Assembly (NCBI GenBank): GCA_008360975.2
Contig: CM039182.1
Location: 54,448,491-54,512,490 of the forward strand
Reading direction: 5' to 3'
DNA length: 64,000 bases
Source: Lichenostomus cassidix
Taxonomy: Eukaryota; Chordata; Aves; Passeriformes; Meliphagidae
This document shows positions 1 through 10,322 of this stretch, piece by piece. The position numbers and the translations under genes were made by a program. Below the pieces are notes generated by a model. That model was not told the origin of the DNA and made no database searches. It saw nothing but the letters and a program-made list of their open reading frames with translations. Within the stretch, counting starts at the first letter, position 1. The number at the start of each line of letters is the position of its first letter.

Positions 1-3000
1 GGTGTTACTTTGAATAAGATACTGTACATATTTTCTTTAAAAAGCAATGAGACTTTCAAACAATAGAGTTCATAGTGGTTTATTTTAAGTCTACATAGAT
101 TTAGATTAGAACTTGCAATTTTAAAGATTTAATTTGGATAGATCATTCTGTATTGCAGAGAAACAGCTGGAACATCCATCTTGTGAAAGTAACAAACATT
201 TTGATTAGGTGCCTTCCTTTCTTACGCTTTCAAGGTTGCATGTGTCATTTTAGTTCTGAAAGTTCATACTTCTGAAGTCAGTCAATTCTGCTAAAGTTGT
301 ATTTTGTTTGGTACTGGGAGACTGGGAAGCTCTTCCTAATGATTAAAAAAAGAAGCTGAAGAATCTTTTAATACTTCTGTAGACACAAAGTTATTGTCAT
401 AGTTGTTTGCAGTAGTGTTTTTTGAGGCAGCAGAGACAATTATTAATTATGAATGTAGTATCTACACACACTGCTTAATACAGTAATTTCTTCAGGTTTG
501 CTTGGCCAGAAGCTGAAATCGGGCCAGAGATGATGCTATAGACAACTGGAAAACTGTTTATTGTAATGAGAAATAATTTAATTTGAATGAATAATGTGTT
601 GAGTACACTACACTTTTCTAGGGGGAGATTTGTGTGTTAAATGTGCTCTTTTTTAAACAAAAATCTTAAGTACTTTGGTAGTTTTTACAGTACATAAGTA
701 TCAACTTTACCTTTGCATTTATTTATTATAGTCCGTTAAGCATGCATATATAAGTGTTGGAACTCTCAGAAAATTAGTTAACATTGCTTTTAAGACAGAC
801 AGGATTGTAAGGTGTTGTTAATTAAATTTTTCTGTTACATCCTTGGCTTAATGCATTCCAAAAATGTGATCTACATTGGTAGTGTGGTTCAATACAGTTG
901 AACTTAATTATTTGAGGAAACCACCTTGCATACTGGGCAAGCCTGAAATTGCTTTTAGGTCACAACCTTTGAGTTGTAATGGTTTTGTGAATTGGGCAAT
1001 TTCATGTATTTGAGGTTAACATTTAAAGTTCTGGTTTTTGTATAGTTAATGTGAGGTGACTTTCACAGAACTACAGAATGGGTAAGGTTGGAGGGGACCA
1101 CAGTTGTCGTCTCATCCAACCTCCCTGCTCATAGGGTCATCATAGGGTCATCATAGTGCACATGGCACAGAATTGCATCTAGACTGTTAAATTTTAGACA
1201 TCTTTTTCTATATCATGGTTTAGTGAAGAACTGGTTTCATGGAATGAAGCAGAAATGTTAATTTCATTTATGTTATAGCAAAACAAGGAAAAGCATAATA
1301 CACTTGAAATTTACTTTTGTAGTCTTGTATTGGAGGCTAAAAAGTGGTATAGTTTTCCATGTCATCTTGCTTAGTGTTACGTCTCTGGCATTTTTCTTTG
1401 TAAATCAGGACTTAAGTGAATTGCTCCAGAGTTTGATTTCATGTGAATGCACTTTTTTGTAATGAAATAGTGAAAATATATATATGCTTATTTTTTGTTT
1501 TGGTTTGTAAACTGTAACTTAGTCTCCCCAGTTGAAGTTTTGGGGCTTTTTTTGTAGTTAGAGGTACATTATGTTAAAATCTCACAGAGCATCTTGTTTT
1601 TGTGCATCCACACATGCCAATAAGTGAATCATGGTGCCTTTCCCAAGCCTTGTATGAACAGGACTGGGGTAAGGGCTGTGTTTTCTTACATTACACATTG
1701 GGTGTTTGAAGTGGGCTCTAAAAAGTAAATTCTGTGCTTCTCAGGCACTTCTACTTGAGGTAACTGCAACACTTTTTTTTTTTTTTACTTCAGTGAAGGT
1801 CTTTTTAGTATTTGTAAATTTCGCGGTAAACTTAAGTTTGTTTTTCCTGACATTACATAGCATACATCCTTAATAACTTCTCAGGATGCAAACTGATGTT
1901 TTTATATTCTGTGCAGTAAACAAAGTCTTTAGAAAGGAAGTCCTATTCTTTGTAGGCAGCATTTCTTTTGCAAGCTTAATTAACATATGCTTTGCAGCTT
2001 TCCTCAGTAAAAAAATAAAAGGCTTGGACTGTGCATTTAAAATCCTGCCTAGATGCACAAATCAGCTATAGGAAATGATTTCAAACTTTTTTTTCAAAAT
2101 TTGGGCATGTTGCCTGCTCTCAGTCCTCAGAAATGGAACTTGCAATCCCTCCTTTGCCAGCCAGTCTGGTGCTTCTCAGTTTTTAGCTGTAGGAAGAGAA
2201 GCAGTGGGCAAAGAGAAAAGGTCTACATCACTGGGGCAGGAAGCGAGAAGGCTTTGCAGCACACATGGGTGTTACTCTGGCGGGGAGGGGCAAGGCGAAG
2301 GGAACCGAGATTGATACTTTGGGGTGGCATAGATAAAGTAGTCAACTCTCCAGCACACGTTTTATAAAAATCAGGTTGGCAACCTTGCACTTCATAAACT
2401 CTGCTCAGGCTCAGATTTCCAGCTTGTCTGTCTTTATCACATGAGTAGGGTTTTGCAAGACTCACCTGAGACTCTGTTGGTGTGCTTGTTTCTGTTTCTC
2501 ATTTGCTAATGTGCCTTCATGAGACTTCATTCAACTAATACTTGGTTGAAAGGCCTTCCCTGAGCAAAGTTTTGCAGGCTGGAGAAGAACACAGAGGCAA
2601 TGACTTCACTCTCTGCAGTCAGAGTAGATGTATTTGAACAAAACCACAGTTTATTGCAGGCTGTTATACATGGTAGAATTAAAATCTCTCACATATTAAA
2701 AATAACAGTGACCACATTCTGTCTACTTGATGATAGTGTAGCTGTCTGCTCGTTTGAAACTTGGTTGTGTCCAGCTACACTAGAATTAACTACTTTGAAT
2801 GAAAGTACTCTGTTTTGTTTAAGGGCTGAATATGCCTGAGATGCATATAATTTAACTTTCAGAGAGCTAAGTGTATTTCCGTGAAGTGTTGCTTCTTTGT
2901 GCTTTCATACCCTCTTGGCTTTTTAACCATCAGCTTTTGTCTAGTTTTTGTATTAGCATCCTGCTTGTGATTATGATGATGCAGCTTTTGTACTGCTTGT

Positions 3001-5344
3001 TGCTCAGCAATTTCGTATCAGCAGTCAATCTGAGAACCTGGATCTTCTCTTTGGCTGATCTGTGGGCTATGACAAATGTATTCTCTTTCCTTTTGCAGAA
3101 ATAACAAGTTTCTCAAATGAAAATAAAGTACACAATGCTCAGAGCAAGTAGCAGAATATGTGTATGGAAAAGTGAAATAACTTAATGTTCTACTTACAGG
3201 CTTTAGTTTCAAGCTATGATTTGGTAAGGTCCAAAGGGTGGAGGTTTTTTGATTTGGTTTTTTTGTTTGCTTTTTTGGGGGCTTTTTTCTTTTTTTTTTT
3301 TGAAAAAAGATATCTATCATGCTGTAATGCTGAAGGATTTGGCCAGTTTTGCTTTGTCTTCTTTTGTTAGGACTGAGAGGAGTGTCAGGGAAGTTAGTAC
3401 CATTCTGCAAGCACAGTTCTGCAGGCTTTATTCATAATCAAGTTGTGCCCAGTACGTCAAGGGGGCAGAACTTGAGTCCTCCAGATTGCAGGTGGCAAAT
3501 GCCTTGATGGGGCTGTGAAGAGCTGTGCACAATAAGGAGCTATAAGCCTTGTGCATTCTTGTATTATATTTTAGACTATTTTTCTGTTTGAAGTAATCTC
3601 AAGTGGTCTTAGGTTTTTGTAATAGTTTTAGCATTTAAGCAGAACCAGGAGTGAAAAAATTGATACAGTGGTGTGCTTTGGTATTGCCAGAATCAATAAC
3701 AGCCCCATTTTGCCTTAAAACATGATTGTTGCTGTGAGTAGCCAGAAAAAGGCTGCCTCAGAAAACAGGAGAAAATTCTGGAAAAGGTCAGAATTTCGGT
3801 GAATCCAGTTTTATGGAACTAAGTTGCTTGAAAACATATTTGCAGCATTGCCTCAAAAGTATAGACTGTTGTTAAAACCTTCATGTTTTAATGTCATCAA
3901 AAGATGTGGAATGGAAATTATTATTGATTTCTCAAACACATGCCTGAATGTTATTAAAGATAATTTCAAAAAAACATAGAGCAATAATTGCTATGAATGC
4001 CTACTAACTAATGGTGAATCTAAGAAACTAGAAATGTGTGTTTCTATTATGATTTTCTTTTGGGGATAGAACTTAGTAGAAGAAAGCTTAGCATACTCGA
4101 TAGCACTTAAAAATTATTTTGTTTTGTTTCCTCCCAAAATAAAATACATGTAGTCCATGTAGAATAATCCATGTAGAATAATCTACTTGTAAGGAGTTGT
4201 GCTCTAATAAATTACAGTCTTGATATTGGCATTGTGATTTTGAACTTTAAAGAGGTGTTTTGCCAAGATTCTGTTATGCAAAGTGTTAACCATATAGTAC
4301 TGTTCTGAGACCGATTTTTTCTAATATGAAGCAAGGGTTTTCCACATTCATGATCCATTCAAGAAAAGAGATTTCCCTAATAATGATTGAACTCTAGTCT
4401 TGTGTAATTCCATATAGATTCTGACATCAGTTGTAGTGAGTTTTAGGGGTATTAAATAAAAAAATGAGCACACAATGCAGGAATTTATTTGCTTTCTTTT
4501 TATATCCAAATTATCCGCGGTGAAGTGAACAAAGTGGGTTAGACTACTTCTCCTTAGATGAGATGAAGCTGTGGATTATTGCTTTCATTTTGTAAACTGT
4601 GTTTCAGTGGATTTTTGCATCCTATGCAAGAGTAAATAATTTGAACACTGCAGTTTGAGTGTTCTTTTGAAACAACTTATTGTTATTCAGATTTTCTGGG
4701 AGCAAATATTAACTTTTTTACATTTTATTTGTGAAGTTTAGAAGCACAGAACAGTCTCCTTAACACTCAACTACTACACTGTAGTAGTGTGCATTAAATG
4801 TAAATAGTGAAATAATGAAATTAGCAAAGCCACCTCTGTGGACTCTATGAAACACACAGTTTAAAGAAAAGATTCTCTAGGTTTTACAGTTTGGAATTAC
4901 TCCCAGGTAAATAAAGTGCCTGGTATTATACGTCAGTGTTCTTTCAGGAGAAACTCTTCATGACTCACCAATAACTGACTTGCATAGTTGTCATTCTTGA
5001 TTTATGTTTCTGTCTGCGTGTTTTAGTGGAAGATCAACTTGTAAATTGCTTTTTCTTTGTGCAGCTGTTTTCCACTTCTTCGAAGTTACTCAGCAGGTAT
5101 AGGTAGGAGTGTTATAGTTCATTCATTAATTTGGTTTACGTATTTTGTAGTGATTTTAGGCAAAGAAATAGAAGCTACAGGATGTATTGGAAAAAAACAC
5201 ATCTATTTGCCAGTTCTCTTTCCTTTCTAGATAATAAACATATGAATTCTTGATGGATTCTTAGTTCATTCTTCTCTTCTTGTGAAATTCTATCAAAATA
5301 CATGGATATTTCTCAATTATCATATATTTTTCTTTTCTTGGCAG
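1..5344 (+). other. GOLGA4: GOLGA4 intron (3' part), no exon found
   Basis: AT-rich non-coding sequence ending in a pyrimidine-rich acceptor at 5341-5344. I looked for coiled-coil coding segments flanked by splice sites and found none; short ORFs here (for example around 1886-2071 and 2600-3104) look like chance. It holds one CR1 remnant near 1064-1190 and T-rich stretches near 1772-1787 and 3245-3301. The exon at 5345 begins with the last two bases of an Ala codon, so the unseen upstream exon must end in phase 1. Confidence 0.75.
1064..1190 (-). mobile_element. CR1 LINE 3'-end fragment (antisense)
   Basis: On the + strand it begins with the reversed CR1 terminal repeat (CACAGAA CTACAGAATGGG). 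The usual antisense CR1 tail motifs follow: AAGGTTGGAGGGGACCAC, then CATCCAACCTCCCTGCTC. A short AGGGTCATCAT unit is duplicated at about 1134-1156. It is a 5'-truncated remnant, as most avian CR1 copies are. The right edge is approximate. Confidence 0.8.
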
Positions 5345-5523
5345 CTTTTGAAGAGCTTGAGAAGGCTCTAAGTATTGCCCAGCAGACAGAGGAAGCCCGG
5401 AAAAAACTGCAGACAGAAATGGATGAAAAAATTAAAGCAGTGGAAAAGGCAAGTGAAGAAGAGAGAGTAAATCTTCAACGGGAATTAACCAGAGTGAAAC
5501 AAGAGGTGGTTGAGATTATGAAG
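5345..5523 (+). CDS. GOLGA4: GOLGA4 coding exon A (rod)
   Basis: 179-nt exon. It begins with two bases completing an Ala codon, then FEELEKALS, and ends with the Lys codon AAG before the donor GTAAAAG. The encoded 60 residues are a charged heptad coiled coil and match the human golgin A4 stretch that starts AFEELEKAL as I remember it. The in-frame ATG at 5302 lies in the intron and is not a start codon. This is the first GOLGA4 exon in the window and belongs to the N-terminal third of the rod. Confidence 0.92.
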
Positions 5524-6859
5524 GTAAAAGCTTTATTGAAGTTGTAAAACTATAAAAAAACTATAAAAAAACCTATAAAAACTATAGTTGTAAAATACAT
5601 CAGTATGGCAGAACTCTGTTATAAAGCTTTTACTATTTAAGAAAATCTATAAAAATTATTTTCTGTGATTAATGACTTACTCAATGGAAAATAGAAAACT
5701 CCTCATAGATTTTTTTTCCCTCCAGCAATTTACATCAGTTCATTAGTGGCATGTAAAAATAAATAGTATTACTCTTTGCTTCACAGTATTTAATACAATT
5801 ATTTATTAGAAGTACACTTCAGACTTTAAACAGAGTCAAGAAGAAGAGATTAATGGCAGTAAGCTCACATATCTCCACCAGGATCTTGTGTTTTAATTAC
5901 TTGTAGCTTTTAATCATTATCCTAGCGGAGCATGTGTAAATGTTTAAGAACTTGTTGCCAAGTTGTTTGCTGGTTAAAAGTTTCTGTAATTTGCTTCATA
6001 GGGTGTATTGAGGTAGGAATTGCTGGAGTACTTCACTTTTGCTTTGCAAAGCTGTAAATTTGAACACCTTTAAATTAAGGTTGTTTGTCGCTGTTGAGCC
6101 GCTAGCAGAGAAAAAGACCCGAGTTCTCAGTGTGACAAGAAAGAAGAAATTTATTATTTTGATTTCAATATATATAGACTTTTCAGAGGTCACCCAGATT
6201 GGTCAGTCAGAAACCTCCCCCTAGGCCTGATTGGCCAGGCCTGAACTGTCCAAATCTCGAGACACTGTTTCAAAACATCCAAACTTTATCTTTGTTTATA
6301 AAACACAGAAGGGTGTTCTCACAGGAAAGACCTGTGCTAGCCACAGTTGTTGTGTTGACATTTATAATAGTATTAATTTTTCTAAAAGAATGTGCTGATG
6401 CTTTAGGGGGATGACTGACATGCTTTACATTATTCTTAAATAAAGCAGGTATGTAGGTTGTAGATAACCACTTGAGTAAAGTATCACCACTTGACTTCCT
6501 GGCTCATGGAATAACAAGAATACTGGGAAAGTGACAAAAAAGTTCTTTGATCAATGTATTATCACATTTGAACTGGAAACACTAAATTTGCCATGGTAGA
6601 AGAGTCTTTAGAAAATCTGGTGTTTCCTTTAGTACAACTATGAAAGACTTGAGAAGGAAGATGGAGAACTTCAAGCTTGAAAATAAGAACTGTCAGGACT
6701 TAATATAAAGCACTCCAAGTGATCATTACTTATTCAAAGAGAGCAAAGAGATGGTTCTGGTTTCTTCTCTCAGTTGCACTACTTTCTGATTAAGACAAAA
6801 TACACAGTTTTTTGTAACTTAATATTTTGAAATGAGTTTTTTCTGACTTTAATTCACAG
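5524..6859 (+). other. GOLGA4: GOLGA4 intron with solo LTR
   Basis: The donor GTAAAAG follows AAG, and the acceptor AATTCACAG ends at 6859. Small CTATAAAAA duplications lie just after the donor (about 5548-5587). The only sizeable feature is the LTR at 6086-6345; the rest is unique AT-rich sequence. Confidence 0.8.
6086..6345 (-). mobile_element. Solo LTR of an endogenous retrovirus (family A, copy 1)
   Basis: 260-bp solo LTR in reverse orientation. Read on the - strand it starts TGTGGCTAGC and ends CAACAGCGACA. It carries a TATA-like TATATATA and a poly(A) signal AATAAA. It is flanked by a perfect 6-bp target-site duplication, GTTGTT at 6080-6085 and 6346-6351. A close relative in the opposite orientation lies at 32779-33039. 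A solo LTR is what remains after recombination between the two LTRs of a provirus. Confidence 0.93.
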
Positions 6860-6991
6860 AAGTCTTCAGAGGAACAAGTTGCTGAACTAGAAAAAATCCA
6901 TAAAAGAGAACTGGCTACCAAAGATCAGGAGCTAAATGAGAGATTACAGGCACAAGAAAAGGTGTTCCAGGAGAAGATGAAGGCAGCTCTT
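6860..6991 (+). CDS. GOLGA4: GOLGA4 coding exon B (rod)
   Basis: 132 nt, 44 codons, phase 0 at both ends. Acceptor TTCACAG, donor GTAAGT. It encodes KSSEEQVAELEKIHKRELA and continues to KMKAAL, a coiled-coil segment matching the human golgin A4 region after the KQEVV motif as I remember it. It continues the frame of the exon ending at 5523. Confidence 0.92.
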
Positions 6992-8048
6992 GTAAGTAAA
7001 TCTAAAATGCACAGAAAGACATTTCTCTAAGTGTGAGTTGTGATTAGAAGTCCTTGTTTGACACTGTTCCACAGTGAGAGTCCTTCTGTGCTCAAGGATA
7101 GGAGTTCTCTCCAAAAGTCAAACAGCTCAGAGACTTCAGCTGCATGAAAAGAAAGCAGCTGCAATGATCCAGACCAAATGATGATAATTTGTCCTTGTGG
7201 AAAATATTTATTTTTTTAAATTTTTTTAGACATGCTTTTTTAATATTTTCCTATGGATCATTGGCAATCAGCCCCAGCAACTAGAGTAAAAAGTACAAAA
7301 AAAGATCCTGTTTGAAACATGTTGGTGTAGTTATGCCTGGTTGTGTTATATGAACAGGGTTAACTATTCATAGTGTTTGACCTCAGAAAAAGAATTTTCT
7401 TTGAGATGAGACTGGGAAGAATTGTTGGAATTCTTTGCACTTTTTCATGAGCTGTAATCCACTACAGATAATCATGTAATTTTGTCTAAATAGTAGATAT
7501 ATATGTCACATATACATATAGCATGTACATATACGTATACATATACATATACATGTTTTTTTATATATATAAATATATATATATATAGTGGATTATTTTT
7601 GTGCCACTCTATGACGGATAGGGACTAGGACTAAGGGACTTCAACAGTCCTGCCCTGACTATATTTTTCTACCTGTTTCACTGGTTGTTTCCTTAATTGT
7701 AAGAAACAGAAGCTTAAAAATATATTAGCAGTGGAATCAAGGGAGAGCAGACATTTATTCCTCTGAGATGTTATTGTCAGTTCATAGTGGTAAACAAACC
7801 AAAATGAAAAGCTTGATTGCATTATGTTTTTCATGCAAAGACAAAAAATTTCCAAGAAAAAAAATAGAAGTGATTTATTACAATTATGTTTTCACAGATG
7901 AAATGCAAACTCCATGTCTTTGTGTAGAAAATGAAGGTGATTAGTGTATGACTCCTATTAACTGGCTTGAAAATATCCTATCATAATGTTCTTGAAGGTG
8001 TGATGACTATATTTGTAGTTTATTGTTTAGTTGTACTTTTTCATGCAG
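6992..8048 (+). other. GOLGA4: GOLGA4 intron with AT-rich microsatellite
   Basis: Bounded by GTAAGT and CATGCAG. It contains an interrupted (TA)n/(CATATA)n tract at about 7497-7588. Nothing else was recognised; a 74-codon antisense ORF at 7631-7855 has no coding character. Confidence 0.75.
7497..7588. repeat. Interrupted AT-rich microsatellite
   Basis: Runs of ATATAT, CATATA and TATATATA interrupted by a short T stretch, ending near GGATTATTTTT. Low-complexity intronic DNA. Confidence 0.85.
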
Positions 8049-8204
8049 GAAAAAAATCTGAGTGAGTGCTTAAAAGCCCTTAAAGAGCAAGAGCAGCAAG
8101 AATCCTTAGCCTTAGAAGAATTAGAGCTGCAGAAGAAAGCCATACAGTCTGAGTGTGACAAGAAAGTTCAGAAGATGCGTCAAGAAGTAGAGACTTCTAA
8201 AACT
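8049..8204 (+). CDS. GOLGA4: GOLGA4 coding exon C (rod)
   Basis: 156 nt, 52 codons, phase 0 at both ends. Acceptor TTCATGCAG, donor GTGAGT. It begins EKNLSECLKALKEQEQQE and includes ESLALEELELQKKAI, which I recall as conserved word for word in human golgin A4. It ends in ETSKT. The in-frame ATGs before 8049 belong to the intron. Confidence 0.93.
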
Positions 8205-8589
8205 GTGAGTAAAGATTCCAAAAGACTAAACATTTACATGTAGTCCTTTCACTATGTGTTGAACTGTGACAAGTTTATAAATGGTGATTTGTTGTGATTG
8301 GATCTTGTGGGATTAAAGTGAAAAAAGTTTAACGTATTGCCACGTGAATCTGCAGCCCCTAGATTTTTATAAGATTAGGTGGCAAAATATAGAAATATAT
8401 TCACTTTATAGAATAGTGTGGCTTATGAATTTGTATCCATCTACGTAATTTTTAGGTCTGTTATACAGATGAGTTAAATTTCAGGCTTTTAAGTTTCTGG
8501 CTACTGCTACATTACACTCACGAGGATACTTTAGTAAGTGTTACAAACGTGTATTTGAAATTGCTTAAAAAAATCAGCAGCAAGGGTGT

Positions 8590-8754
8590 CAGTAAAAACC
8601 AGACTTAATATTAAGCAACCGGACAACAAAGTTCATTGGCAAGATTCACTCTACTACTTACAGGACAGGTAAGGCACACTAAGGAAAAACAACAACAAAA
8701 CCAAACAAAATCCAGGCAATCAAACAGAAATTATCCAAGAACTGTGGGGGGTGA

Positions 8755-8798
<44 letters not shown>

Positions 8799-9275
8799 AG
8801 GTGCCTGGGACAAAAGGACAGTGAGAGCAAAATTGAAAGGAGTTTTACAGCAGTCAAACTTAACAGTACTTGAACTTAAATTATACCTTAAACCTAAGAA
8901 TTTAATGAAGGAATAACACTTAACTTATACCTAACTCAAGTTATAACTTAACCTCAACAATTTAACAGAGGAATAACACTTAACAGCATTTAACCTAACT
9001 TACGAATTGAACTTAGCAACTTTGCAAAGAACAACACTTAGCAACATTAGACTTAACTTATAACTTACTACTTAACCTTACTTGCAGGTCTAACTTACTT
9101 AGATATCTAAGGTACTTAAACATCTAAGAAAGCAGCATTTCTCCCAGCTTTTCTATAGCATATGCACACGCACATGCCCACGGACATTAAGAGTCAGTGC
9201 AAGCAAGGAACCTATGAAAAATTCCCCTCAAAAGTAAGTGAAATACTCACCTCAAATGCCTTTGCATCTCCCCAA
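8590..9275 (-). mobile_element. ERV internal-region remnant with TTAAGT-rich tract
   Basis: Probably the internal part of a retrovirus-like element in reverse orientation. It contains a (GT)n run and then, at about 8830-9130, an irregular tract built from ACTTAAC/TTATAACTTA words. A segment with GCACATGCCCACGGACATT and CCTATGAAAAATTCCC follows. The same order of features recurs inside the provirus at about 24640-25180, which is the main reason for the call. No intact reading frame is present. The left edge is uncertain. Confidence 0.55.
8761..8796. repeat. (GT)n microsatellite
   Basis: An uninterrupted GT dinucleotide run of about 18 units, preceded by GTGAGTATAT and followed by TTTAGGTGCC. 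Likely length-polymorphic. Confidence 0.95.
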
Positions 9276-9730
9276 TGGGTGAAGGGTTGAGCCTCGAGGA
9301 GTGAGGATATTGGCCCAGGATTCATCATTGTTTATTGATCCTGTGAGTACAAAACACTTGGGAGTTCACTAGCTCTGAGAGGTGTCCCACTCAGAGGGAG
9401 CTTGCTGGTTGCATTCCGCTGCAGTCCAGGAGACCTCAAAGGGTCTCATGTTGGCCTGTTGTTCATAGGGTTGCAAGAGAGCAAGCTTTAGTCATAAAAA
9501 TGTTTCATCCTGGCCACAGCTTGGGTTGGCACTTTCTTTGAAAGTGTGAGAACAGGAATGTTATGCCATTCAGGCAAGAAAAATAGTTTCCAAGGCTGTT
9601 CCCAAGGCAAACAGAAGCTTGTTGGCAGTGGTTCCTGGGAGTAGACAGTGTTTCTGATAAGCTCGGGAAGAGCTGAGCCCAGGTGCTGTTTTTACAAGGC
9701 TGAGGCCTAATGAGCATTTCTCAGATCACA
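9276..9730 (-). mobile_element. Probable LTR of an ERV (reverse orientation), boundaries uncertain
   Basis: On the - strand the block starts TGTGATCTGAG and carries AATAAA (TTTATT on +, about 9332-9337) near its 3' end. It ends near CTTCACCCA, next to the ERV-like internal remnant at 8590-9275. Those are LTR traits in the right order. I could not find a target-site duplication, a matching second LTR or a clear primer-binding site, so both the class and the exact ends are tentative. Confidence 0.45.
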
Positions 9731-10322
9731 GTGCAGCCTGAAAGGGAGGGGGGAATGCACCAGCACGGTAAGTAAGAGATATGCTTAAATTTTTGAAGTG
9801 TCCGTTTGCTTTATGTAAGATTGTATTATCTGCTAATGCAAGTTTGTACATTATTCCACCACTCCAAGATGTTAGTTCGGAAGTTTTGTCTAAAGCATTT
9901 AAGCTTTACAACAGCATTTCCATGGGAGGTATAATTATGATAAACCCGTAGACAGGTACAAAACTCCTTAATGCTACTAATCTAATCTAATGTAGATTCC
10001 CTATATATGTCATCCTATATGTTAGTACTTTAGTTTAAGAACAAAGTGCAGATGGTATCTCTCATAAATACCACATGACTTATTTTATTTGAATTAGTCA
10101 CTGCATTGAAATAGAAAGTATTTTATTAAATAACTAGCTCTCCATAATGGAAGCAAGGTGAGAACAAACTAGATGAATGAAAGGCTTACAGAAAAAGTTG
10201 ATATTCACTAAAAATAATGGAGTATGTGTCTTGCAGTTACATGAACCTGGTAAGATTTTTAAAAGTTTAATCAAATTATTACCTTTGAATATTTTTATTC
10301 TTTTAAAACTTTATTCTAACAG

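Larger units (their letters stand above)
8205..10322 (+). other. GOLGA4: GOLGA4 intron carrying an ERV-derived block
   Basis: Donor GTGAGT, acceptor TATTCTAACAG. More than half is the ERV-like block at 8590-9730, including a long (GT)n run. The remaining sequence from 9731 to 10322 is AT-rich and shows no exon. Confidence 0.8.

Noticed and set aside
5302..5304. ATG as a GOLGA4 translation start
   Set aside because: It lies upstream of the acceptor at 5341-5344 in intronic sequence; golgin A4 starts far upstream.
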